From contig PXPI01000095.1 of NCBI GenBank assembly GCA_003021905.1, positions 1 to 38,018 of the forward strand: a stretch of DNA of 38,018 bases, given 5' to 3'. The position numbers were made by a program, and so were the translations under genes. This stretch comes from Cyanobacteria bacterium SW_9_44_58 (GTDB lineage: Bacteria; Cyanobacteriota; Cyanobacteriia; Cyanobacteriales; Rubidibacteraceae). The notes under the pieces are model-generated. The model was given only the letters and a program-made list of their open reading frames with translations, had not been told where the DNA came from and made no database searches. This document shows, piece by piece, positions 1 to 8,317 of this stretch (position 1 is the stretch's first letter; each line of letters starts with the position of its first letter).

Positions 1-48
1 AACTTTAACTTGGCGGTAATGACTTGTTTCATCGATGACTAATTTCAC
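1..48 (-). CDS. Possible 5' end of a gene leaving the left edge
   Basis: On the minus strand a frame opens at a GTG (positions 48-46) and stays open to the window edge, giving about 16 residues beginning MKLVIDETSHYRQ. The composition looks protein-like. However, no clear ribosome binding site precedes it and the frame is also open upstream of the GTG, so the start is uncertain. Too little is visible to assign a family. Confidence 0.25.
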   Translation of the reverse strand, partial: MKLVIDETSHYRQVKV

Positions 49-83
49 GATGCACTTTAATTTTAACAGCTTAGTGAAGATGT

Positions 84-260
84 GGCCATTCCTGAGGGGA
101 GTAGTGTCTGGACGCAGCGACGCAGGAGCGAAGCGACGACCGTAGCGACGCAACGAAGTGAGGAAGTGAGGAGAGTGAGGATTTCCCCAGACGTTTATAC
201 GCCCCGTCCCTCTACTAATCCTTCGGATGTAGTAGGGGAATCCTTGCCACGTATGTTGAA
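84..260. repeat. GCGACG-rich low-complexity stretch with hairpins, possible IS200/IS605 end remnant
   Basis: Positions 111-180 consist of imperfect repeats of GCGACG/GCGAAG/GTGAGG words. They are bracketed by the inverted pair GTCTGG (106-111) and CCAGAC (187-192). Further right there is a stem CTACTA / TAGTAG with an inner ATCC / GGAT pair, followed by GGGGAATCC. That layout resembles the hairpin ends of the TnpB elements elsewhere in this window (GGGGATTC after a C-rich arm). No TCAA end or transposase is visible, so the mobile-element reading is tentative. A reading frame spans this stretch, but its composition looks like repeat rather than protein. Confidence 0.4.
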
Positions 261-319
261 TTAGCAAAAGCAGGGAATTGATACAATTGAAGAAATTATC
301 TGTTGTTAACCTGATAAAA

Positions 320-904
320 ATGAGACAAAAAACTCAATTGCTCCATGCCATCGCGGGAAGAAATCGGGGCTTGTTAGCCAATGAAGCGGAAAAGGTATCT
401 CTCCTAAGCGCGATCGCGCAATTAGAATCAGAAAATCCCACCCCAAATCCCATTGAACGCAGTAATTTACTAGGGGGAAATTGGCGATTGCTATATACCA
501 CAAGCAAAGATTTACTGGGCTTTGATCGTTTTCCCATTTTACAACCGGGACAAATTTATCAATGTATTCGCCCGGAAGAAACCAAAGTTTATAACCTTGC
601 AGAAATTGTGGGGATTCCGTTTTTAGAAGGGATGGTTTCTGTGGTTGCCGAATTCACCCCCGCCTCTGAAAAGCGAGTCAATGTGAAGTTTCAACGCTCG
701 ATTGTCGGTTTGCAACGGATGTTGGGCTATCAAACTCCGAATGCCTATATTGAAGAAATTGAGCAGGGAAAAACCTTTCCACCGTTCGACTTTCCAATTA
801 ATAATTCTGATCCCAATGCCTGGTTAGAAATTACTTATCTGGATGAAGACTTACGCATTTCTCGGGGAAACCGAGGCAGTGTTTTTGTCTTAAGCAAATC
901 TTAG
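320..904 (+). CDS. PAP/fibrillin family protein
   Basis: A 194-residue protein of the plastid lipid-associated protein (PAP/fibrillin) family. In cyanobacteria and plastids these are lipocalin-like proteins linked to thylakoid lipids, plastoglobules and stress protection. The family pattern is visible: an N-terminal helix (KTQLLHAIAGRNRGL), the conserved core LLGGNWRLLYTTSKDLLGF, the middle segment VSVVAEFTP, and the C-terminal strand LEITYLDEDLRISRGNRGS before VFVL. The frame is also open from a TTG at 278, but the ATG at 320 fits the usual family start better. No Shine-Dalgarno is obvious before either. It stands alone, 62 bases before the nuclease gene on the same strand. The biochemical role of the cyanobacterial members is not settled. 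Confidence 0.85.
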   Translation: MRQKTQLLHAIAGRNRGLLANEAEKVSLLSAIAQLESENPTPNPIERSNLLGGNWRLLYTTSKDLLGFDRFPILQPGQIYQCIRPEETKVYNLAEIVGIPFLEGMVSVVAEFTPASEKRVNVKFQRSIVGLQRMLGYQTPNAYIEEIEQGKTFPPFDFPINNSDPNAWLEITYLDEDLRISRGNRGSVFVLSKS

Positions 905-966
905 CTTAGATGGCGTTAATTTCTTCGCCTTATCAAATAATCATTAAGCTTTAATTATTACAGAAC

Positions 967-1737
967 ATGACAGAACCAATTTGGCAATTATCGCAAAGTC
1001 ATCTCAATTTACTATCTATTTGTCCCCGAAAATTTCAATATATTTATCTTGAACAATTTAGCTCTCCTTGTACGGTGCAACAACAAAGCAATTTAAGTTT
1101 AGGCAATCGGTTTCACCGGTTCATGCAACAACGAGAGTTAGACTTACCCACTGAGCAAATTTTAGCAGAAGATGAACCCGTCAGAAATTCTTTTAATGCT
1201 ATTGCCCAAGCCGCTCCCGATATTGTTTATCCGCAACCTCAAACGCGACGATATTCAGAACATCGGCGTACGCTTCTTAAGGGACAGTTTTTGCTAACTG
1301 GAATTTACGATTTATTAATTCTCAGTAAAAATGATGCCAAAATTATTGACTGGAAAACTTATCCTCAACCTCCCAATAAGAAACAATTAACTAAAAATTG
1401 GCAAACCCGTTTATATTTATATTTATTAGCCGAAACTTCTGAGTATTCTCCAGAACAAATTCAACTAGTCTATTGGTTTGTTAACGTCCCGAAAAAAACG
1501 AGTTCTTTCAAGTTTCAATATAATCAAGAGCAACATCAGCAAACAGAAAACGATTTAAACCAATTGTTGAATCAACTGAGCGATTACTGGCAACGTTACC
1601 AACAAAAAGGAGAATCCTTTCTCCAAGTAGAAGAAAGCCAAGGCTATTGTGCGGATTGTCCGTTTACCATTCCTTGTGAACGTTATTTGAACAATGATGA
1701 TTTCCTCTTTTCCGAGATTGAGGAAGTGAAGATTTAA
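967..1737 (+). CDS. PD-(D/E)XK (Cas4/RecB-like) Fe-S nuclease family protein
   Basis: A 256-residue protein with the marks of a RecB/Cas4-type nuclease. The PD-(D/E)XK core is seen as GIYD (D115), then IIDWKT (D128, K130), then a QTRLYLYLLAE helix matching the QxxxY motif. Four cysteines, C19 near the N terminus (LSICPRKFQ) and C228, C231 and C237 near the C terminus, match the arrangement that holds a 4Fe-4S cluster in Cas4 and AddB. This part is seen in the sequence. That it cuts or resects DNA follows from the family only. No cas gene, CRISPR array or helicase lies nearby, so it appears to be an orphan chromosomal member. It converges on the DUF4359 gene with about 20 bases between them. 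Confidence 0.8.
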   Translation: MTEPIWQLSQSHLNLLSICPRKFQYIYLEQFSSPCTVQQQSNLSLGNRFHRFMQQRELDLPTEQILAEDEPVRNSFNAIAQAAPDIVYPQPQTRRYSEHRRTLLKGQFLLTGIYDLLILSKNDAKIIDWKTYPQPPNKKQLTKNWQTRLYLYLLAETSEYSPEQIQLVYWFVNVPKKTSSFKFQYNQEQHQQTENDLNQLLNQLSDYWQRYQQKGESFLQVEESQGYCADCPFTIPCERYLNNDDFLFSEIEEVKI

Positions 1738-1758
1738 GTTGAATGCGGAGAGCGAAAT

Positions 1759-2145
1759 TTATTGTTTCTTTTTTTCATAAATCCAGAAATTCTGGAATAT
1801 TCCCAAAGTTTTGAACTGATAACTGGGCAATCCTGTCATTAAAGACAACTCTGTTTTATAAATGCTAAATAAGATGTAATTATATCTTTCAGTCGATTCA
1901 GCAATCCATTGTTTCATGGGTTGTTTTCCCCTATCCACGAACTGATTGCATTGCTCTCGCAAAACTCCTCCGAAGTTTTTGGGCGCATCAGGACACACTT
2001 CCTGTTTGAGATAAGTACTCATTTTTTCGGCAGCATAGCTTTGGTAAGCGTCACGACGAGGGTTAGCGGCTGCCATGGCAGTTCCTACTGCAATAACAGC
2101 GATACCGCTAATGAACATAGTTAGGCGCCAGGGTTGGGATTTCAT
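1759..2145 (-). CDS. DUF4359 domain-containing protein
   Basis: A 128-residue protein matching the cyanobacterial DUF4359 pattern: a short N-terminal signal or anchor segment (about residues 9-26, FISGIAVIAVGTAMAAANP), a conserved YQSYAAEKMSTYLKQEVC block, a second Cys in LREQCNQFV, and a C-terminal LPSYQFKTLGIFQNFWIY strand. The two cysteines could form a disulfide outside the cytoplasm; this is inference. The start is the ATG at 2145. Function unknown; the family is confined mainly to cyanobacteria. The gene is convergent with the nuclease gene and divergent from tRNA-His. Confidence 0.75.
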   Translation of the reverse strand: MKSQPWRLTMFISGIAVIAVGTAMAAANPRRDAYQSYAAEKMSTYLKQEVCPDAPKNFGGVLREQCNQFVDRGKQPMKQWIAESTERYNYILFSIYKTELSLMTGLPSYQFKTLGIFQNFWIYEKKKQ

Positions 2146-2225
2146 AAATGCTCCGTTGGAAACAAGAATCGGGGTTGGCGTTGCTTGTTATTTGAATGTT
2201 ATGATAATTTAGGAACTAGAAGCGC

Positions 2226-2299
2226 GGCGAGCGTAGCCAAGTGGTTAAGGCAGCGGATTGTGGTTCCGCCATTCGTGGGTTCGAGTCCCATCGTTCGCC
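2226..2299 (+). tRNA. tRNA-His (GTG)
   Basis: A cloverleaf folds with acceptor GCGAGCG (2227-2233) against CGTTCGC (2292-2298), an anticodon stem GCGGA/TCCGC around loop TTGTGGT, and a T arm GTGGG-TTCGAGT-CCCAT. The anticodon is GTG. An extra 5' G at 2226 faces C73 at 2299, the hallmark of tRNA-His. CCA is not encoded. A run of six T directly after the gene could end transcription. Confidence 0.97.
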
Positions 2300-2414
2300 C
2301 TTTTTTCCATCCATATCAAATTTTCAGAAAGCGCGATCGCGCCTATATTATTGCTTATATTTAGACAATTTCAACCCCTTCACACTTAGGCACTCATCGA
2401 TTGCTTAGCCCAAA

Positions 2415-2439
2415 TTCCTCTCCCAACTTGAGAGAGGAA
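2415..2439 (-). terminator. Hairpin downstream of the S1 homologue gene
   Basis: Inverted arms TTCCTCTC (2415-2422) and GAGAGGAA (2432-2439) with a nine-base loop lie just after the stop of the minus-strand S1 gene. The following run is only ATTTGGG, so termination strength is doubtful. Confidence 0.45.
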
Positions 2440-2454
2440 CGGTTCAATCAGGGA

Positions 2455-3360
2455 TTAATTTTCGCGATAACTTCCGCCAGTACGGGATTCAGCTTTAGCC
2501 ATCACTTCGTCCTTATTATCTAAAATTTGACCGGGATAATGTTCTAATTCCTTGGTGGAGAGGGCAATGCGGCCTTGATGTTCATCGACATCGATAATCA
2601 TGACTTTGACTGTTTCTCCCACAGAAAATAGAGATTCTAGGGATTCCACCCGTTTTTGACTCACTTGTTTGATATGCAATAAACCAGTGACGCCAGTGCC
2701 GAGTTCCACAAAAGCTCCATAAGGTTTGAGGTTAACAATTGTTCCTTCAACAAGGGTACCGGCAATAATGTCACCCATGGCATCGGCTTTGGCTGCTTCC
2801 CGTTGGGACAATACTAGACGATTGTCTTCCGAGTTGACTTCAATCAGGAGTCCGGTTAAGTTTTGACCAATCAAGTCATCTAAATTATCCGAAGCCAAAA
2901 GATGCGAACGCGGAACAAAGGCTCGCAAGCCCATAATTTCTCCTTTCACGCCGCCGCGATTACTGCCGGTAACATGCATTTCCACCGGTTTTCGTTCGGT
3001 GTAGTGCTGTTCTAAAGTTTCCCAAATTTGTTGTCGTTGCAATTCCCGTCGGGAAAGAGTCACTTGCCCTTCCGCATTTTGTTCTCGAATGACTAAAAAT
3101 TCGAGTTCTTCATCGAAGGGAATAACGTCTTCAAACTTGGCAACTGATTCTAAAGCTGCTTCCCGCAACGGGAGAAGTCCAGGAGATTTTCCGCCAACAT
3201 CAATATAAGCGACGTCATTGTCGTAAGTAACAGCTTTGCCGCGCACCACCTGTCCTTTTTGGAGTTGGTAATCATAGTCGGCCAGGGCTTGTTCAAAATC
3301 TTGTTGGGAAAAAGGAATGTTAGCTTGAGATTCGGAAGAGGGGGTAAAGTTAGAGGTCAT
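2455..3360 (-). CDS. 30S ribosomal protein S1 homologue
   Basis: A 301-residue protein with three S1 (OB-fold) RNA-binding repeats at roughly residues 33-103, 120-185 and 200-275. The last carries the classic LVEGTIVNLKPYGAFVELG ... GLLHIKQVS pattern. E. coli S1 has six repeats, while cyanobacteria and chloroplasts use short three-repeat forms that help bind mRNA to the 30S subunit. Cyanobacteria often have two paralogues (about 300 and about 330 residues); this length fits the shorter one, but I cannot decide from one window. The tail past residue 275 is hydrophilic. The ATG start at 3360 gives a clean N terminus. It lies downstream of, and on the same strand as, the dienelactone hydrolase gene. 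Confidence 0.88.
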   Translation of the reverse strand: MTSNFTPSSESQANIPFSQQDFEQALADYDYQLQKGQVVRGKAVTYDNDVAYIDVGGKSPGLLPLREAALESVAKFEDVIPFDEELEFLVIREQNAEGQVTLSRRELQRQQIWETLEQHYTERKPVEMHVTGSNRGGVKGEIMGLRAFVPRSHLLASDNLDDLIGQNLTGLLIEVNSEDNRLVLSQREAAKADAMGDIIAGTLVEGTIVNLKPYGAFVELGTGVTGLLHIKQVSQKRVESLESLFSVGETVKVMIIDVDEHQGRIALSTKELEHYPGQILDNKDEVMAKAESRTGGSYREN

Positions 3361-3451
3361 TTTAAGTTAAACAATATTGTAAAGAATGGGACTAGGGGAA
3401 ACAATGGTCGATAGTTGCTCTTGTTCCCCTATTCAGTAACGTTAGCAGGAA

Positions 3452-4198
3452 TTATTGTTTCAGGGTTTCTTGAAACAATCCTTGCACGCGTTCCCAGGAA
3501 TCTTGAGCAGCAGCGGGCTGATAACTGGCGCGTTGGTCGCAGAAAAAGCCATGCTCGGCTCCATCATAGCGAAAGATGCGGTGAGGAATGTTGTGTTTTT
3601 TAAGTTCTGCTTCAATTTGATCCACTTGTTCTAAGGGGATAAGGGGATCTTCTTTGCCAAAAAAGGCATAGAGGGTGCCTTGAATATCTTTGGTCCGAGT
3701 AATGATGGGTTCGCCGCCGCCAGGAGTATTGGTGGCAATGCCAGCCCCATAAAAGGAAGCTGTGGCTTGAATGTCGGGGAGGGTAGCGGCTAAATAGGCG
3801 ACATGACCTCCGAAACAAAAGCCAATACAGCCAAACCGTTCTCCTTGACAGTTGGGAAGGGATTTTAAGCAATTAATGCTGGCTTGGATGTCATTGAGGA
3901 GTTCACTGGCTTTAGTTTGTTCTTTATATTTTCTGCCTTCTGCCAATTTTTGCTCAGAATATCCCACGGCAAACCCAGGGGCTTGTCGTTGATAAATGGC
4001 CGGGGCAACAGCAATGTATCCTTCGTTAGCAATGCGCCGTGTTACATCTTTAATATGGTCATTTACCCCAAACACTTCCTGAATGACAATTACGCCGGGA
4101 TAAGTTCCCTCAGTGCTGGGTTCGGCAAGATAAGCATCAACTTGGACATCTCCGGCATCAATTTTTATATCGTTGGTTTTGAGATCAGACACAGTCAT
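3452..4198 (-). CDS. Dienelactone hydrolase family protein
   Basis: A 248-residue alpha/beta hydrolase of the dienelactone hydrolase family. The catalytic triad is visible: nucleophile C128 in GCIGFCFGGH, D184 in GKEDPLIP, and H216 in DGAEHGFF. The conserved glutamate near the N terminus (E41 in VIQEVFG) that holds the cysteine in this family is also present. Length is typical (230-250). The family hydrolyses dienelactones and other small lactones or esters; the natural substrate in cyanobacteria is unknown. It sits between the S1 gene and devA, all on the minus strand, without an obvious functional link. Confidence 0.88.
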   Translation of the reverse strand: MTVSDLKTNDIKIDAGDVQVDAYLAEPSTEGTYPGVIVIQEVFGVNDHIKDVTRRIANEGYIAVAPAIYQRQAPGFAVGYSEQKLAEGRKYKEQTKASELLNDIQASINCLKSLPNCQGERFGCIGFCFGGHVAYLAATLPDIQATASFYGAGIATNTPGGGEPIITRTKDIQGTLYAFFGKEDPLIPLEQVDQIEAELKKHNIPHRIFRYDGAEHGFFCDQRASYQPAAAQDSWERVQGLFQETLKQ

Positions 4199-4242
4199 TG
4201 CTTGCTAGTTCTTTTTCACGGACTTCGCTTTTGAATTTTAAT

Positions 4243-4974
4243 TTAATTTGTGGGTTTGAAACGTCCATCTTCTAAATAAGTAATGTAATCGGCAATATCT
4301 TGGATTCTCGGGTCATGAGTAACAATTAAGACAGTGGTCCCCTTTTCTTTAGCTAACCGACGCAGCAATTCAGTGATTTGATGGCCGCTTTGGGAATCTA
4401 AGGCAGCAGTGGGTTCATCGGCCATAATCAGCGGCGGACTTCCGGCGAGGGCACGGGCAATGGCAACCCGTTGTTTTTGTCCCCCTGATAAATCTCTCGG
4501 CTTTTGGTTTCCGTATAATTCCAATCCCACTTGTTCCAATAACAGTTGGGCTTCATAGCGGGCTTGTTTTCCTTGGAGACCTTTAATATTGAGGATAATT
4601 TCGACGTTTTCTGCCGCCGTGAGTGCTGGAAATAAATTAAAGTTTTGAAAAATAAAGCCGATGTGTTGACGACGAAAGGCAGTCCGTTTTTTCCGGGAAA
4701 GTTTGGTAATTTCTTGGCCTAATAAATAAACGTTGCCTTCTGTGGGCGTGAGTAAGCCGGCGAGAATGGACAAAAAGGTGGTTTTGCCGGAACCGGAAGG
4801 CCCCATCAACAGGGCAATGCTTCCCCGATTGGTTTCCCAGTTCAACTCCTTGAGAATGGGGATTTCTTGTCGCCCTGACCGAAAGAACATGGTAATGTGT
4901 TCAGCGCAGATGGAGATTTGCGATGCAGACTGGGCATGAGGAAAATTGGATTGCGGGGAACTTTGAAATAACAC
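4243..4974 (-). CDS. devA: DevA-type ABC exporter ATPase
   Basis: A 243-residue ABC ATPase of the MacB/LolD-like group. Walker A is GPSGSGKT (58-65), the Q-loop region is FIFQNFNLF, the signature is LSGGQKQR, Walker B is LIMADEP followed by TAALDSQ, and the switch histidine is in VTHD. It follows the DevC-type permease gene by 17 bases, so the two form an operon. In filamentous cyanobacteria DevBCA exports glycolipids through an MFP adaptor and TolC; unicellular species have paralogues of unknown substrate. No DevB-like adaptor gene is adjacent, so the full exporter must recruit one from elsewhere. The likely start is a GTG at 4974. Confidence 0.88.
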   Translation of the reverse strand: MLFQSSPQSNFPHAQSASQISICAEHITMFFRSGRQEIPILKELNWETNRGSIALLMGPSGSGKTTFLSILAGLLTPTEGNVYLLGQEITKLSRKKRTAFRRQHIGFIFQNFNLFPALTAAENVEIILNIKGLQGKQARYEAQLLLEQVGLELYGNQKPRDLSGGQKQRVAIARALAGSPPLIMADEPTAALDSQSGHQITELLRRLAKEKGTTVLIVTHDPRIQDIADYITYLEDGRFKPTN

Positions 4975-4991
4975 AATAACGAAACTGGCGA

Positions 4992-6245
4992 CTACGCTTT
5001 GAACACAATAGCTGGATCAACTCGGTTCACTTTTTGAATCGCAAAAATTGCTGAACCTATACACATGATAATGGTTACCGCAAAGATCGCGATCGCGCTT
5101 TCGGCGCTAATGACTAACAATTGCCCCTGATTATTATTAATGACATAAGCCACTCCAAAACAGAGGATCATCGCTGGCAAATAACCGAGAACGGCCATCC
5201 ATAATGCCTGTTCAATAATTATCCGATAGATCATGCCTGCTGAAGCTCCCATTGCTTTGAGCGTACCAAATTCTTTCAGATGATCGGCCACAGAAGAATA
5301 CAAAATCTGACTGACCACAACAACGCCAACAATAACGCCAACCAAAGCCCCTAAGCCTAAAATAAAGCCGATGCCGGTGCGTTGTTGCCAATACGTTTTG
5401 GTTTTCTCGATTAATTCTTGCTGCGTATAAGCTGTGACTTGGGTTAAATTTTTCTCAAGTTTTTGTTTTAGGCTGGATAATTCCATCTCGGGTTCCGCTT
5501 TGACTAAGATAAAGGTAATGATATCCGAGGCAACTAAATCTCTGGGCTCACTAGACGGTTGCGCATTTGCCGGCTCTTCGATTTCCTCAAACTTATTGAT
5601 ACATTGCAGTTGTGATGATCCTTGGGGCAATTGACATTCAATTTGCGAGCGTCGTCCCGCATTTAAATAAGCATTGGCATTTTTAAGCGAGGTCATGATA
5701 AACGGATTGGAAATCATTGAGGAATTGCCTTCAGTCATTCCCACAACTTTCGCCGGTAAGGAATTCATTTGCACTTCCACCCCAGTTTCTGAAACATTCA
5801 AACTATCCTCATCGGTGGTATTAATCATGACTGTGTAGGGCTGGTGGAGTTCCTTGAGATTCCCTTCTACAATTTCGGGCGGGCGATACAGTTGACCGCT
5901 GGGATCAAACCCAAGCACTCTGATGCGTGCCATTTCTCCTTGGGGCGGATACCATTGCGCTCCAGAAAATAGGAGTCCTTCGGCACGGGCGACGCCAGAC
6001 ACATTTCGGGCTTTAATTAGTTCTGAGACCGGAATTGGCAAGGTAAGTTCCAATTGTACTAGGGACTGGGAAGTCACCCAAAGATCGGCTGAGGAATTGT
6101 TAATAAGTTTGACCGTTGACTGACTAAACCCCATAAAAATGCCAGTTTGCAGCGTTATTAAACTGACAGCAAATAAAATGCCGGCCTGGGCGACTAGAAA
6201 ACGAGGAATATCTTCTAGAAGGTTTTTACGAGCAAGAGAAACCAT
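4992..6245 (-). CDS. devC: DevC-type ABC exporter permease
   Basis: A permease of the FtsX/MacB type (DevC family), 417 residues from the ATG at 6245; a TTG at 6260 in frame is less likely. One membrane segment lies near the N terminus (LVAQAGILFAVSLITLQTGI). A large extracytoplasmic domain follows, then three membrane segments near the C terminus (IGFILGLGALVGVIVGVVVV; LWMAVLGYLPAMILCFGVAY; AIAIFAVTIIMCIGSAIFAI). The family signature DHLKEFGTLKAMGAS is present. It is somewhat longer than the usual roughly 385 residues because of a Pro/Ser-rich insertion (EEPANAQPSSEPRD) in the extracytoplasmic part. It is divergent from nusB with only 55 bases between the start codons. Confidence 0.88.
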   Translation of the reverse strand: MVSLARKNLLEDIPRFLVAQAGILFAVSLITLQTGIFMGFSQSTVKLINNSSADLWVTSQSLVQLELTLPIPVSELIKARNVSGVARAEGLLFSGAQWYPPQGEMARIRVLGFDPSGQLYRPPEIVEGNLKELHQPYTVMINTTDEDSLNVSETGVEVQMNSLPAKVVGMTEGNSSMISNPFIMTSLKNANAYLNAGRRSQIECQLPQGSSQLQCINKFEEIEEPANAQPSSEPRDLVASDIITFILVKAEPEMELSSLKQKLEKNLTQVTAYTQQELIEKTKTYWQQRTGIGFILGLGALVGVIVGVVVVSQILYSSVADHLKEFGTLKAMGASAGMIYRIIIEQALWMAVLGYLPAMILCFGVAYVINNNQGQLLVISAESAIAIFAVTIIMCIGSAIFAIQKVNRVDPAIVFKA

Positions 6246-6249
6246 AAGG

Positions 6250-6284
6250 ATAATGGACAATGGAGAATGAACAACGAATGATTA
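6250..6284. repeat. Degenerate heptamer repeats between devC and nusB
   Basis: Five imperfect heptamers follow one another: ATAATGG, ACAATGG, AGAATGA, ACAACGA, ATGATTA. Short tandem heptamer repeats of this kind (STRR) are common between cyanobacterial genes. Here they overlap the short divergent promoter region. Confidence 0.35.
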
Positions 6285-6300
6285 ACTTAACGAAGGAACA

Positions 6301-6945
6301 ATGAAACGTAAACAACCACGCCGGGTCGCCCGCGAACTCGCACTTTTAAGTCAAAATCAAATGGGTAAAGATCCCGAAAAAATTTCTGAGCAGGCGTTGC
6401 ATAACATTGTACTGGCTGCAGTTCGGACGCTCACCCATGAAGTTGAGGAAACCATTGAAAATGCGGCCCAGGAGTTAACGCGAGGGCGCGATCGGTTACT
6501 GAGCAGCGAAACCCGTGCTACCACTATCAATAGTGCCAGAACAATGATTTCCGAGGCGGTGGAACTCACCCAAACGGCCATGAATCGGCTGGGGTATGCA
6601 GTGGATTTACCGGAATTTATTTCCATTGCGAATCAAGAAGAAGTACGAGGGTATGCTGTACAGTTATTAACAACGATTGTTGAGCATCGCCAAAGAATTG
6701 ATGATCTGATTCGGTCTGCTTTGGTAGATTGGAATTTTGATCGCCTGGCGAAAATCGATCGCGCTTTATTGCGCATGGCGGTCGCAGAAATGGTTATCCT
6801 AGAAACGCCGGTCCAAATTGCGATTAATGAAGCGGTGGAGTTAGGAAAACGCTATTCTGATGAGGAAGGGTATCGGTTTATTAATGGCGTTCTACGCCGA
6901 GTTAGCAAACAATTGGAGCTGCCCTCGTCCTCAGTTCGCGCTTAA
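6301..6945 (+). CDS. nusB: Transcription antitermination factor NusB
   Basis: A 214-residue NusB. The N terminus KQPRRVARELALLSQNQ is the conserved RNA-binding helix, and the C-terminal half carries the family blocks LVDWNFDRLAKIDRALLRMAVAEM and INEAVELGKRYSDEEGYRFINGVL. NusB binds boxA RNA with NusE (S10) to stabilise antitermination on rRNA operons. It is longer than the roughly 140-residue E. coli protein because of an inserted helical segment (about residues 45-115), which is usual for cyanobacterial NusB. It lies 21 bases upstream of ftsY on the same strand, probably one transcription unit. Confidence 0.95.
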   Translation: MKRKQPRRVARELALLSQNQMGKDPEKISEQALHNIVLAAVRTLTHEVEETIENAAQELTRGRDRLLSSETRATTINSARTMISEAVELTQTAMNRLGYAVDLPEFISIANQEEVRGYAVQLLTTIVEHRQRIDDLIRSALVDWNFDRLAKIDRALLRMAVAEMVILETPVQIAINEAVELGKRYSDEEGYRFINGVLRRVSKQLELPSSSVRA

Positions 6946-6966
6946 TGATTAAAACTTGGAGGTGTC

Positions 6967-8304
6967 ATGGTTTTTAACTGGTTTCGTCGTCAATTTAATG
7001 AGGAACAAACAGAACAATCGTCTCCTTCGGTTAGCGAAGAAACAGAATCGCAACCGGAGGAAACGGCGACTGAGGAAGTAGCCGCAGAACAGACGAGTGA
7101 GGAAGCCGCCAGTGACGCCGCCAATGAGGACACCGCGCCTGCCCCAACTCCCTCCGCACCCCCAGCTTGGATGCAACAATCGGGGGGATTGGAAAAATTA
7201 AAAGACCGGAGCTTTAGTGAGGACGCGATCGAGGATACTCCCGAACCGGAACCGGTTTCTGAAGCGGCAGGCAGTGAGGAAACCGAAACCGTTGCCGAGG
7301 ATGAAGAATCCGCCTGGTCAGCCCAAGTTTTGGCCAATCAAGGGCGAAACTTAAACCAAATCTCGGAAGAAGAGATTAGTTGGCTCAAACAGTTGCGGAG
7401 AGGGCTGGGCAAAACCCGCCGCAACTTTTTCAATCAATTGAAAGCCGCAGTGGGGAAAGGGCCTCTCAACGACGATGCGGTCATGGAAATTGAAGCCTTG
7501 CTATTGCAGGCGGATGTCGGGTTGGAAGCCACTGACTACATCATCGAAACCTTACAGGCCAAAATGCGCGAAGAGGCGTTGCCGTTAGAGGACGCGATCG
7601 CGTATTTAAAACAAATTGTTCAAGAGATCTTAGAAAAGCCCTTCCAAGACAAAAATACGCCGGTGACCTTTGCCCCGGAAAAAGATAAACTCAATATTTG
7701 GCTGATTACCGGGGTCAATGGGGCCGGGAAAACCACGACCATCGGCAAGCTGGCCCATCTCGGCCAAAAATCGGACTACAATTGTCTCATTGCCGCTGCT
7801 GATACTTTTCGCGCGGCGGCAGTAGAACAAATTAAAGCCTGGGGCGATCGCGCCAATACAGAAGTAGTGGCCAATATTGGCAAAAATACCGACCCTGCGG
7901 CGGTGGTTTATGATTCCATCAGCAAAGCCGAAAGTCAAGGCACGGAACTGCTGTTAGTGGATACTGCCGGGCGCTTGCAAAACAAGAAAAACCTCATGGA
8001 AGAGTTGGGCAAAATCCGGAAAGTCATTGATAAAAAAGCCCCGGATGCCAACATTGAATCCTTGCTGGTGATTGATGCCAGTTTAGGGCAAAATGGGTTG
8101 AAACAAGCGGAAGCCTTTGCTGAAGTTGCCCGTTTAAGCGGTGTTGTTCTCACAAAACTGGATGGGAGTTCTAAGGGCGGCGTTGCCCTTGCCATTTCCA
8201 AGCAGCTCAATCTTCCCATTCGCTTTGTCGGGGCAGGGGAAGGCATTGAAGATTTACGTCCCTTTTCCAGTTATGAGTTTGCCGAAGCATTATTGAGCGA
8301 GTAA
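6967..8304 (+). CDS. ftsY: Signal recognition particle receptor FtsY
   Basis: The 445-residue SRP receptor GTPase. An acidic, Glu/Ala-rich A domain covers about residues 10-135 and probably aids membrane association. The N domain helices follow (LRRGLGKTRRNFFNQL), then the G domain with the P-loop GVNGAGKTTT starting at residue 249, the SRP-GTPase segment DTFRAAAVEQ, DTAGR at 332-336, and TKLDGSSKGG near 397. FtsY docks SRP-ribosome complexes for co-translational membrane insertion, including thylakoid proteins. It follows nusB and is 13 bases ahead of the Cys-cluster gene. Confidence 0.97.
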   Translation: MVFNWFRRQFNEEQTEQSSPSVSEETESQPEETATEEVAAEQTSEEAASDAANEDTAPAPTPSAPPAWMQQSGGLEKLKDRSFSEDAIEDTPEPEPVSEAAGSEETETVAEDEESAWSAQVLANQGRNLNQISEEEISWLKQLRRGLGKTRRNFFNQLKAAVGKGPLNDDAVMEIEALLLQADVGLEATDYIIETLQAKMREEALPLEDAIAYLKQIVQEILEKPFQDKNTPVTFAPEKDKLNIWLITGVNGAGKTTTIGKLAHLGQKSDYNCLIAAADTFRAAAVEQIKAWGDRANTEVVANIGKNTDPAAVVYDSISKAESQGTELLLVDTAGRLQNKKNLMEELGKIRKVIDKKAPDANIESLLVIDASLGQNGLKQAEAFAEVARLSGVVLTKLDGSSKGGVALAISKQLNLPIRFVGAGEGIEDLRPFSSYEFAEALLSE

Positions 8305-8317
8305 GACAAGGAAACCT

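Noticed and set aside
82-264. Open frame of 60 codons over the repeat stretch at the window start
   Set aside because: Sequence is low-complexity (Arg/Ser/Glu from GCGACG-type repeats) and overlaps hairpins; no family resemblance.
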